Shown here one piece after another: positions 23,105 through 64,000 of a stretch of 64,000 nt of DNA. The stretch is from contig NC_066322.1 of NCBI RefSeq assembly GCF_022539315.1, positions 16,316,765 to 16,380,764 on the forward strand, in the 5' to 3' direction. The translations under genes and the position numbers were made by a program. This DNA is from Serinus canaria (Eukaryota > Chordata > Aves > Passeriformes > Fringillidae). Under the pieces are notes generated by a model. It was not told the DNA's origin, did no database searches, and worked only from the letters and a program-made list of their open reading frames with translations. How positions within the stretch are numbered: position 1 is the stretch's first letter; each line of letters begins with the position of its first letter.

Positions 23105-24184
23105 ATGCAACTTACAAGACTCCCTTCACTTTATCTGACTTCCTATGGAGAGATTTACTGAAGCTAAGAATTGGGTTTGAATAGCTGAAGCGTCTGGTCT
23201 GGTATTCAGCGTGGACACTCATGCTATGAGTGTTGTCAATTTTTGAAAATAATGCCTCGTTGGCATTATCCTTCCTCTGTAAGCAACTACTGTTCTTGTC
23301 TCCAAGAACTGCTGCCAAGTTCCTGTGTTTATAGGAGGAAGAGACACGGTGATTATGAACACAAAGGGTAGAATTAACTTGCGTGTGATGGCAGGGAAGA
23401 AGAAAACCGTATGTTAACTACAATGGGAAAAGTGGCAAAAATACAAGCCCACAGAATAGGTGTCACGTGTTTGTAGGTTTCCAAAACCTCCCTCTCCACC
23501 TGCAGAGCAAGCGCAGTGCCCTGGAATCAGAGGTGAACAAGAGCCCGCTGAGGGAGGCATCAGGGCCAGATGAGCCTGAACAACTGTCCACACTAAAGTA
23601 GAACAGAGCTGGGAGATGCTGGGGAGCCCCAACACATCCCCACACTGCCAAGGGTGTCATTTCTTTGGAGCCACTGTGTCCCGCTCGGTGTGGGTGCAGT
23701 GTAACCCTCAGAGTAACCCTGGCCAGGAAGGACCAAGTGGTGCTGCCTGCCCAGCGCTAGCTCATGGCTGGAGACCTGCTCTCGTCCCCTTCCCCAAATC
23801 CCGGCAATCTCCTCAGGATCACGACCATGGTGTTGAATTTGCTTCTTTCCATCCACCACTGGTACCTGCCTTTCAAGCATTTTTCCCTGAATACTTTCAG
23901 CACTTATGAACGTAAATGGTTATGTGCTTCTCTTACTTACACTATGAAGCTGGAAAGGCTCTCCCTTGTCTCAGGAGGTGGCACAGAGAGACTTCTATCG
24001 CCTGTGGCAGCAGGTTTGCTTTGGCAAGACAGTGCTGGGGAGTAGGGATTTTCCTGCAGAGCACCGGCTGCTCGGAAGCCGCAGCCCGCCCCGCTTCCTT
24101 CCCCGCGGCAGGTGCACAAGGCAGGGGCGGCTGCGGAACGCCGGGCCCCTCACAGGAGGGCGCTGCGCTCGGGGCACGCGGCGG

Positions 24185-24263
24185 GAGCGGCCCTCGAGTG
24201 CGGAAGCGGCCCTCGTGTGCGGGAACTGCTCTGCTGTGAGAGAACGGCCCTCGTGTGCAGGGA
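24185..24263 (+). repeat. Three degenerate copies of a GCGGCCCTCGTGTGCGGGAA-type unit
   Basis: Copies lie at about 24185-24205, 24205-24225 and 24243-24263, with GGCCCTCG-GTGC as the shared core. They sit at the upstream edge of the BTBD8 CpG island and could be repeated factor sites or a small minisatellite. Confidence 0.75.
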
Positions 24264-24669
24264 GGAGCGGCGGCCGGTAGGGGGCGCATTCACGGAGGCA
24301 CCCGCCCTTGGCCGGCTGAGGCACCGCCCCATCAGTGAAGCTCCGCCCCCATCGGGGATGTCCGACCCTCCCCTCAGGTTCCCTTCTGGGGGCGGGGCCA
24401 GGCCAGAACCGCCGGCTCTCATTGGCGGAGGCCCCTTTTGGCCCCCCCCCCACGAGCGGCGCGGGGAAGGAGCCGGGTCCAGCACGGCGCGGGTCCCGCA
24501 CGGCGCGAGTCCCGCGGCGCTCCCGCTCCGGGGCCGGTTACTGCCCGCGCCCCGAGCGCCGTCCCGGTGCTCTCCGTGAGTGCGGCGGCCCGCCGCCAAG
24601 GCACCGACTGCCAGTCCCGCCCCGGTGTTTGTCGCCGCGCCGGGCGCGGGGCAGAGCGGCGGCCGGCAC

Positions 24670-55069
<30,400 letters not shown>

Positions 55070-55680
55070 GGTTTCAGCTGTTTGCAACTGAACTCCAACC
55101 CATTCCCCAAATCTATTTTTGATGAGTTGTTTCCATACCATAATGAAATACTGCATCAGTCAAGAACAAGCAATTCTTGATACTGAGGCAATCTTTCTGA
55201 TAAAATGAGGTAAATATGTTACTTATCATCTAGATTTAATCACAAGTACAATAATTTTTCAAGACTTAAATGTATGTCTTTTCTAAAAATGAACTTGAGC
55301 ATGTATTTTCTAGAATTGTTAGCAAAACTAGATAACATGAAAGAAAAGTCTGGGTTTCTGCCCTTCCTTTTTTCTTCTTTTTTGACATTTAATGTTCTCA
55401 TTGATCAAAAATTTAAAGACGAATGCACTATAGTAGACCTATTCCTCTCCTTCTCCCCCCAATATGGTGACTTCATTTTACAACAATAAAGATTCAGAAT
55501 TGTTGTGTCAAAAGATGATGTGTGCCAACACTACTTTAACTGACAGAAAAACATATTCAAAGAAAATGTTTGAATCTGAATCTGCCTTGGACCTTGTTAA
55601 TATGAGCAGCTTGTTTCATCTGTTTCTTCCAGATTTGATTTTTGTGTTTTGGTTTGTTTTGTTTAGAAGTTTCCAATAAA
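55070..55680 (+). other. BTBD8 3' UTR
   Basis: AT-rich sequence after the stop with canonical AATAAA signals at 55485-55490 and 55675-55680. These support a 3' UTR of about 0.45 or 0.6 kb, or longer if neither is used. Confidence 0.6.
55675..55680 (+). other. Candidate poly(A) signal AATAAA for BTBD8
   Basis: A canonical hexamer followed by T-rich and TG-containing sequence, which fits a downstream element. The hexamer at 55485-55490 is an upstream alternative. Confidence 0.5.
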
Positions 55681-58600
55681 TTTTTTAAATTGCCTTTTCT
55701 TCAAATATAAGACTTCACAGGGTCTGTGCTGTACAAAGACCACTGTTTCTTTCATGAAAATGCACATATTTAAGTAAATATTTTAAATGGCATAGTGCAT
55801 GAATTCAAAGGAGTTGATAGAATGTTGCTCCCGCTCTAAAAAACGGCATGTCTGATGTCTCCAAAAGTACACCTGAATCTGAAGTTGTGGTCAGTGTTAC
55901 ATCTGAAGTCTCATGTTAACTAGAATTACCTTCAGGCATTAATTAATTACACTTGCACGTTCTCATGCTGAAGTATAGCAAGATTCTCAGGAATTTGGTT
56001 TTGTGTGTTTTCATAGATGCCACATTTTTGGGAGTGGTAATAGGATTACTGCATCTTCGTTATTATTTCTAGTGTAGCTTTTATAAATGGAGACTAAATA
56101 ACAATAACCTTTCTTTTAACTCAGAGGGAAATAGGATATACAGATAATTTTGCTGCTTTTGGCTCTTTGGGTGTGGATAGGACTGATCACTGTCTTTTCT
56201 GATTGACACGGGAGGAAGGAGTGAGAAACTTCTTGTAATTCTTCCCTAGTCAGAACTCCTGAAACATACAGGGCTTTCTTCCCTGCAAAGGCTGGACTCC
56301 CTTAAGATATCAGCATTATGGAAACAGTAGTGCTTGTTTTCCACACAGCTTAAAATCTCAAAAGGACGTATTCTACCTCCTCTTAGTCATTAACAGAAGT
56401 GCCTTCAGGAGTGGGTGCCATATAGGAGTAAAAGGCTAACTAACATTCTATTCTGGTTGAAACTATAGAAGTACACAACTTAAGCTGACTGTAACCACTG
56501 ATAACACAGTCAGTTCTGCAAGCTTTTGCACAATTCCAGCAGTGCACCTTAACTTGACAAACTTCATTTCTTTTTGTTCATAGTCCGAAACTCAGTTCTG
56601 TGGAAATATGAACTTGCCCTAGTGTATGATTAAAGAAGTTATGACTTTTGATTTGACAGAATAAAAATCTTTGAGGCAAAATAATTTATCTAGCAAGGCA
56701 CTTTGTTGAATTTCTGATACATAAGTAAAAGTAATGTTTTATTCTCAAAATGAATGGAGAAAGAAATTTATCTTGTTCTTTAATGTCAAGGTAAGGGAAA
56801 AAGGAAAACCTTCCTTTCTCTTTATGTCAGTGGAAGATTCTAAACTTGTGGAAGGAAGATGTTCAGTCTCATCATAAAAACCTTTCATCTGCTCTTTTCG
56901 CAGCAGGATAAATAGTCTGAGATATTGTAATCCAAACTATTATAAATGTAATACTCTGTATTTAACCCAGTCTTCATATTGAGGGAGTTAGAAGCACCTT
57001 TAGAAGTGCAAAACATCAAGAAAACCTATTTTTCACCTTCAGCATTTACAAGGTACATCAGTAGGTGATAAACTTTTGGATAAAATAGAGAACTATAGTA
57101 CTGGCCAGAGTAAAAGATGAAGCTCAAGAGAAGCTCTTGGAGAAGGCCAAGGAATAGTGGTTTTTAATGTCTGTGTAAAGTACTAAAGTAAAAGCCGTCT
57201 ACCAAAAAGTTTAATCACCTTTAAAATCCTGATGATATTCTGACAGTGAGCATTCTCATGTTAAAACAAGATGAAGTGATGGAAAGGAAAAGTGACAGAA
57301 AGTGAAAGAAGGGATCTTTTTGTCTATTTATTTTTCACTTGGCCCCTATTTTTAACTTTTTACTGAATTGACAACGTGACAATGAAAATTGACACAAAAT
57401 TTCAAGTGTGTTGTATGAAATACAAACACATCTAGGATTTTTTAATTGTGGTTTTTGTCTTTGCATTTACTTCTTTTATTTGCTCATTTACTTAAATTAG
57501 CTTCTCTCCTCAAATCCTCAGTGCTGTTGTTGCAATTCCTTTAACAGTTTTGCAGCAGCCCACTGATTGGGATATGGTATTGTTCACTTGGTACAGAGGC
57601 AGCCATAGAATTCAGCTTCCCACAGCCAGATAGTGTCTGTAGGAGTAGCAGGAATAGAAAGTGGTATTGTTTTTAATTCGCGTAACTAGAGCGCCTGTGA
57701 GGCTTAATCAGACCAGCATCCCACTGGCTAGACATTGTACAAACAAAGAGCAAAAACAAAGACTGCCCACAGAGTGGTCAGAATCCAAGACAAAAGACAA
57801 AAAAAATGCACATGAATGGAAAAGTAAAATGAGAGTGTCAATATTTGTCTAGCTGATTAGCAATGGTTTCAGCACACCATCAGTTTAAACAGTCATTTTT
57901 TCTCCTGTATGCATTAGGTGAAGGGGAAACTTTAGGGTGAGATTTGAAGGCTGGATAACGAGGGAGCTGGAGTATATTCCTGACCAGCCTTATGTGCTGC
58001 CTAAACTGTTTGACCCTGACCTCATTCAGGGGAATGGTCAAGCTTTAAGCCAGGTGTAGGTAGCTATTTGTTTAATAGTATCAGTCACCTGAGTTCTTTG
58101 GAGTCCTTCTCATACCTCCTGGCAGTGAGTTTATCACTGTATTTGCCTATTCTCCAAAACAGGAGAGAATGGATAAAGGTTTGTTTGAAAACTTGATAGA
58201 GAAATGGGCTCCAAGTGAATAGTGATTATGAGATCCTGAAAGACCTCTAAAGCAAAGACAAAGTTGATAGATACATCTGAGGAAACACTGAAGGGATGTC
58301 AGTGAGGAAACTAAAAAGATGGCACAGTCAGAATACTACCTTTGCAGTAGTATTTGGAATAAGAGCAGTGAAATTGCTTTGTCAAAGCCTGAGAAAACCA
58401 GGCTGCAGTTAACAGGTGCAAATGACAGCTTACCTGAGATTGTACTGTGAATGGGCAAAGATGTCTGTATCCTACAGAGAGTAATGACACCTTTAGTAAA
58501 CTATCCATGAAATTTAAAGGAGAGGACTTGGCAATCAGTCTCAGATAATGACCCTGATTTGGGCTACCTTGAATTACATGTTATGAAAGTGAAAAATAAG

Positions 58601-59432
58601 AAAAGATGTTTTACAGGTATTAAGTTTAAAAAAAGACTAGACCTCCAAAAGTGGTATCTGTAGGCATAATTACTTTTTTTTCACTTGGAAAGTCAGAGTC
58701 TAATCTGGACTGGAGAAGCAGCTCTGAAGGGTTTTTACACATAGATAATAGCTAATATTATATTTGTGGAGTAAGCCACCAACAGACATACTGCAGACAG
58801 AAAAGGGAAGGCCAGACACTTGGAACCATACAGGAAAGGCAGGAGGGGGAAGTTCTTCCAAATAATCTATTAAAATAAATTAGGGAAGCAAAGGAAATGA
58901 AAAGATGGAGGCAGGAGTCAAATGAGGATGAGAGGATTTAAGGAAAACTGCACCACTGGCTTCACTGAACATAGCTCCCAAGGCAGATGAGTATAAAATA
59001 CCAGTTTTGAGGTTGATTAGGAAAGTATTCCTAGGAGCTATGGTCACAAAGAGAGATTGGCCCAGAGAGTCAAAGGCAACAGACAGCAGTTTGGTAGAGC
59101 CTGACAGAACTGCAGGAAGGAAACCAAGCCTAACCACTAAGAGAGAAACAACAGTTAAGAAAGGCAGATCAGTTAACAATATATTTTGGTTTGCTTTTTC
59201 AATGCATGAGATTATTCCATGTTTATGTAGTGTAGCAAAAGAAATGCAGAGGCTGAGACATAGTGAAGATCAGAAGAGATAAGTAAGCATGAAATGAGAT
59301 CAGCAGGCAGTCTGGACTGCTACAAGTGATCAGATAAGTGCATAAAAAACCCAGACATCTGCTTTTGTGGTATAGGGGTTATGGAAAGGACACTTCATAA
59401 ATTCTTACATTTTGCCCTTAGAAAAGCTTCCT

Positions 59433-59580
59433 CCAGAATCAAAGAATTACAGAAAAATCATAGCAATACAAGAAAATGTAGGCTTGAACTGACTTCCAAA
59501 GGTCTGTAGTCCAACCTCCTACTAAAAGCAGGGGTAACTTCAAAGTTAGATGGGGTACTTAGGCCCTCATCAACGTCCAT
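59433..59580 (-). mobile_element. CR1 LINE 3'-end fragment (minus orientation)
   Basis: CCAGAATCAAAGAATTACAG, then GTAGTCCAACCTCCTACTAAA and AGCAGGGGTAAC, with GGCCCTCATC near the end, reads as a decayed reverse-complement CR1 3' end (general form: AGAATCATAGAAT, then GTCCAACCCCCTGCTAAAGC). It is more diverged than the two plus-strand copies. Confidence 0.75.
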
Positions 59581-60212
59581 AGCATATAAAATGATAATAA
59601 AGTCAGCAGGCAGAAACACAATGCTCATGGGAAACAGGTATTTGAGATTAAACTATTCTCACTACAATAAAACTACTCTGTGTGTCATTGGAAAATATTA
59701 ATAATTGAGTACAAGAAATATGGCTAGCTTGCAATATTTTTAAGTTCTGGATGATATGTGACTGAACTGTATATGTTTAATAATCTTCTAACATACTTTT
59801 TAAGGTTTTATTTATTTCAAAATTATATTCAATTTTTGAGCTGGCAAATTTTATTACTATTTTGGAAGAACTAGGGCTAGAGAACTTCCTGTGTTTCTCC
59901 CAAAGACTGTCCCTAAGATGTGATCTCCTAGCATTGTCTATGAGTTTGTTTCACGGAATATGATTAAAAAAAAAAAAATCAGATACCTGTTCTAGGTTCA
60001 TACTGTAGTAGACTATTTTATATATATGTCAATATATATTATTACCATCTGGAAAATAATAAGTAGCATGCTAATTCTACTTTGCTCCAGAAAACCTAAA
60101 CCTTTGCATGAAGGAATTAAGAACTGCTCTTATGTTGTTCATCTGCTGCTGAGAACCAAGATATTTAGGAATTCATTATTTTGCTTTTACTGATGTCAAA
60201 AAAAAACCTCCT

Positions 60213-60224
60213 GCTGACGTCAGC
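60213..60224. promoter_or_regulatory. Perfect CRE palindrome GCTGACGTCAGC
   Basis: A full consensus TGACGTCA (60215-60222) lies in a 12-bp perfect palindrome, in CpG-poor intergenic DNA. CREB/ATF or AP-1-type factors bind this site. Chance occurrence is possible. Confidence 0.45.
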
Positions 60225-62084
60225 TGAATGAGGTTCAGGGCTTGTTTATAATAATGCATGTACTAGAAATGCTATTTTTCCAATATACATATTTCGTAGT
60301 TTTCTAGTTCTATTCTACTAATAACATTGTAGAATTGTAGGTATGACAAATTACAGCTAGAAATACTTCAATTTAGGAGTCATAATTGTATGCATTCTGT
60401 TAATATTTCATTACTGGGGTGATTTAACATTTTTACATTGATGGATGACATTCTTGCCAGGACTACATAGGAACTGAAGACAAAAGATAAAATGAGAAGT
60501 ATTGCAGCTTTATTACAACAGATGATTCTCTGGAAATGGGCTTTTAGATCAGAAATCAAATATAATTAGAAGCTTTCATCTTTTGCAGAAAACCCATTCT
60601 GATTTTCATCTTTCTCTCTTTAACAAAAGCTATATGTGATTTTTTTTTTTTAATAAGCTTTAATGTTCAACTTTGGAAAAATGACAGTTCAAATGTCTTC
60701 TTTAGCTAATTTAAAACCTAGCTTCTTCCCATTGACAACTACTGTGTGTTTAAAGAAGCTAAATCTGTAACAGATAAAAGGGATTTATCTAAGAACTGGA
60801 TATCAGCTGGGGAAAAATACTGAGTTTGGTAATTTTTTTTAGAACTTTGTTTTTTTACAATTGATAACTAAAACCAGAAGAAGCTATGCAGAGTGGGCAT
60901 GCACACCTATTTCTTGCACTTGACCTTCCTTTCATACTTCTCTTTGCAATTTGCACTGTGCACTCCATTAAGCCACAGTTCTGCAAACACAGAAGTGAAT
61001 CCACAGCCACATCTGCAGATTGGCTTTCAGCTTAGCATTCCCTTTTCAGAGAGGGTAATGGAGCTGACACTGGGGGCAGGCACTGTGCACACTTGTGTTT
61101 TTATACAGTACTCAACTTAATGAGGTTCTAATCCTGATGAACCATCTAGATGCAGTTAAAGTGTGAAATAATTAATAATGGAATTCCATTAAATTCCTTC
61201 CCTGTTCTCCTTAAATGATTGCTCAGAAGACTGTCCAGTTAGAGAAATCAAAGTCCTAAGAACCTAACTTTTTGCATTACATACAACATAAGTTTTTTCT
61301 CTATTGTGCTGAATATGAATACATGTCTTCAATAACTCAAACCTTAATATCTGGAGGTGCTGCCTATAACTCAGTAACTAGATACATTTAACAAGGACAC
61401 TGATGGTCAAAATAGGGTTTGTACACTTAGAGATCATGACTGTTAACTGGACTAGAGCGTGTATTCTGGGGAACCTGAAGAGAAGTTCACATGCACAAAT
61501 TTGGGACTCAGCCCAATTACCTAGGTAGTCCATCATACTTTGTATTTATGCACTTGAAGACAGTGACTACTCCTTCTCAGCTCCCACCTAAGTTAGTGTG
61601 AGTGGTATCAGATGCAGGTCTATGAAGATCATGTTAGTTATGTGTCTAGACAGAGAGACTAGTTACTGGAGTAAAAATTTTGGCCCATGTACCTTAAATG
61701 TATAAAACAGTTTTGAAGTAAGTTGGTGAGAGTTGCATATCCTCACCTATGCAATCCTTAACATAGGGATTATTGCAATTTTCCTACAGTTGTGCTTAAT
61801 GAAATAATTTTCATTCTTCACTTTGTTTTTAATAACCCTTTTTTGAGTGTGGCATGACATCCTGCCAGTAGTTGTATCAGTATGCTTAAGATCAATACAG
61901 ATAGGACAAACTCTGTGTACATGCCAGATTCAGTGTAGGTAGTGTAAAAGCTTTTTGTGACTTTCATAAAATGAGGTAATATCCACAAACAAGAAACCCA
62001 CCTCTAAGTCAAACTTCCTGCCTCTAACAAAATCTCCTCCTGTATCTGTAGAGAAAAAAAAAAAAACCTTCAATCTCTATTTTT

Positions 62085-62150
62085 TGGATTATCATGTAAC
62101 CAAGATTACCATGTATCTGGATTATCTAGTAACCAAGATTAATCCAATAT
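62085..62150 (+). repeat. 33-bp tandem duplication
   Basis: Two imperfect 33-bp units start at 62085 and 62118, both reading TGGATTATC, then GTAACCAAGATTA. It is a local duplication in intergenic DNA. Confidence 0.88.
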
Positions 62151-64000
62151 ATGTATAATGGAATGCATATGAAGAAAGGTTTGAGTCACTACCTGTAGTC
62201 CATGGCTTTATGGTCCTGGAATATTTTGACCATTCAATCCTGTGGAGGGTGTTAAGCTCTCAAACCAAATGCTTGCATGTTTCCCACCTGCTTGCTTTCT
62301 ACACTTAGATAATGAGCTGGGGCCTAAGTAATCCTATTTTGAAATGAATTCTTGTTAACATAGTGTTCTGTTTCAAGAATATCTGTATGGTTGCCTAGTC
62401 CCACAACCCTTCTTCCCCATGCTACATACTCAAGGTTCTTAGTTGATTTCTGTATGACAGAAAATAATAAATCCTATGTGTAAGTTAAAAGCTGAGTCAC
62501 TGTACTTCATTCAACTTGTGGAAGGCTGACATGAATTTTATTTGTGCTCTGTAAATGGCAAAAAAAAAATTACTTTCCTTTTTCCATCTTTATTGAACCT
62601 TCACTCCTTTTTCTCCTTTAAAGGAAAATATTGACTTTTCTTTGATTGTGTCATGTCACCAGAGAACAGGATAGTTGGTATGGCTGTGAAGATCGACAAT
62701 CAGTTTTCATATAAAAATACAGAGAAGAAGATACCTATGTAACAGTCCCACAAAATCAAACAATGGAGCTGATGTAGAACATATAGGATAGGGGCCAGGA
62801 GAACACAGAGAAACACTAATTGGATTATAGATTTTTGTCTTGTCATAAATTACTTATTCATTCAAATGCTTATGCCATTATCTTTATCATAGGGGAGTTC
62901 TAACCACATGGTTCTGAGATTTAAAGCTAAGACTAGCCAAATGGCAGAAATGGTCACAGCAGAGGTAACAGTAAGTCAGAAAATAACTTCAGCTCATCAA
63001 ACAGCTTTCCTCAGAAGTCCTTTTTGGGAAAGGAAACTACTGTGGAGAAGAATGCTCTGAAGAACATACAATGTAGAAAAATCTATTTTCTTTGAGTCGG
63101 AGCTCTACCTAATTAGTGTTCTGACATTCAGGCTCAAAAAAAAGAGAAAGCCAAGTCGTGAAATACTCAAATGGTCTTGCAGAACAAACTTCTACCAGAA
63201 TTGTCCCTTGGGCAGAGTCCCAGGGGCTCAGCATGTCCCACTGCACCAGACTTGTACCAGTCAAGCATTAGGCCAGGGTAGCTTTCACACAGGAGACAGT
63301 GCAGGGTCCAGGGTCCATTCTGTTCAGAACTTTCTGTCTCAGGAGCCCTATTTGTATTTCAAAAACCAGCCACTGTCAAATGTAAGTGACAAGCAGAAAT
63401 ACTTTCTGGTATAAATATTTGCCAACTGAAATTAACACACAATTTACTTGAGGAACTGTATAACAACTGAATGCAAAATACTGATAGGAAGTGTTTTCTG
63501 TTAAGATCTGGGTTTTTCTCATTGTCCCACACTTACCCATCATTGTACTTTGATGCTTCTCAAGTGATGTACTGAGTTTGGGGGTGTCCAACTTCATGCA
63601 CAGTAAGTGGCTATCAGGGGAAAAAGGTAGCTATTATCAGAAGCCTAAATCCAGCATTTGTATTTCTCTGTAATTACAATTTTAAAAATACATAAGTGAG
63701 GTTAGTTTCTTCTATTTTAAAATGCCCTAAGAAGTGAGTAAAAAGAAAAAGCTTTACTAAAATATCTGATTTTTGGGAAAAATATCAGTTTCAGAAGATA
63801 GTATGAGAAGCTAGACTCGCACCTGGCTAAAGAGCAGAGCTGGGTACCAGTGCTTTTAGTGGTTCAGCATCCCAGCTCTTCTTAACCATGTGGAAGTGTT
63901 ATTTCCTCCTACATGATTAAAAAAGAACCTCAACACACTCAGTATTTCTTTTTCACTGAAAGTGGTGCTGTCTCTTGTAAGAAATCATGCTTGATTTAGT

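Larger units (their letters stand above)
22433..24054. other. EPHX4 3' UTR and EPHX4-BTBD8 spacer
   Basis: Poly(A) signal candidates are AATAAA at 22460-22465, close to the stop, and AATAAA at 23099-23104. The remainder is spacer that becomes more GC-rich towards the BTBD8 island. I see no gene in it. Confidence 0.75.
55681..64000. other. Gene-free stretch downstream of BTBD8
   Basis: About 8.3 kb with no supported gene on either strand. Open frames are short and lack splice partners or family resemblance. It holds a minus-strand CR1 fragment, a perfect CRE palindrome at 60213-60224 and a 33-bp duplication at 62085-62150. In mammals C1orf146 and GLMN follow BTBD8; I do not recognise an exon of either here. 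Confidence 0.65.

Noticed and set aside
59007..59282. 91-codon frame in the downstream spacer
   Set aside because: Lys/Arg-rich low-complexity translation without family resemblance, in purine-rich DNA.

Overview
The window reads as vertebrate nuclear DNA, most likely from a bird or another sauropsid. It has long AT-rich introns and spacers, split genes with GT-AG introns, two CpG islands at gene starts, and 3'-end fragments of CR1 LINEs, the typical avian/reptilian retroposon. All recognised genes lie on the plus strand. Their order, BRDT - EPHX4 - BTBD8, matches the human 1p22 neighbourhood as I remember it.

Layout. Positions 174-1116 hold the last two coding exons of BRDT, which encode the BET-family C-terminal motif. 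From 1117 to about 6230 is AT-rich intergenic DNA. A CpG island at about 6230-7330 carries the EPHX4 start. EPHX4 has seven coding exons (6710-22432) encoding a 367-residue membrane-anchored alpha/beta hydrolase with an intact epoxide-hydrolase catalytic set. A second CpG island at about 24055-25045 carries the BTBD8 start. BTBD8 has 18 phase-compatible exons (24670-55069) that join into a 1760-residue protein: an N-terminal BTB-like half-domain, a canonical BTB plus BACK region, and a very long disordered tail corresponding to the protein once annotated separately as KIAA1107/APache. From about 55681 to 64000 I see no gene, only spacer, one minus-strand CR1 fragment and small repeats.

The three genes are neighbours rather than a pathway. 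BRDT is a testis chromatin reader, EPHX4 a lipid-epoxide-type hydrolase with little-known physiology, and BTBD8/APache an endocytosis-linked adaptor. I found no RNA gene, CRISPR, provirus or intact transposon.

I see no convincing new biological system. The more interesting items are the continuous BTBD8 gene model, a short interstitial telomeric repeat in the last BRDT intron, an isolated CpG-dense patch in EPHX4 intron 6, two competing EPHX4 start codons, and several small tandem or inverted repeats. All exon joins were derived by eye from splice signals, reading frame and family resemblance. No alignment or database search was run.
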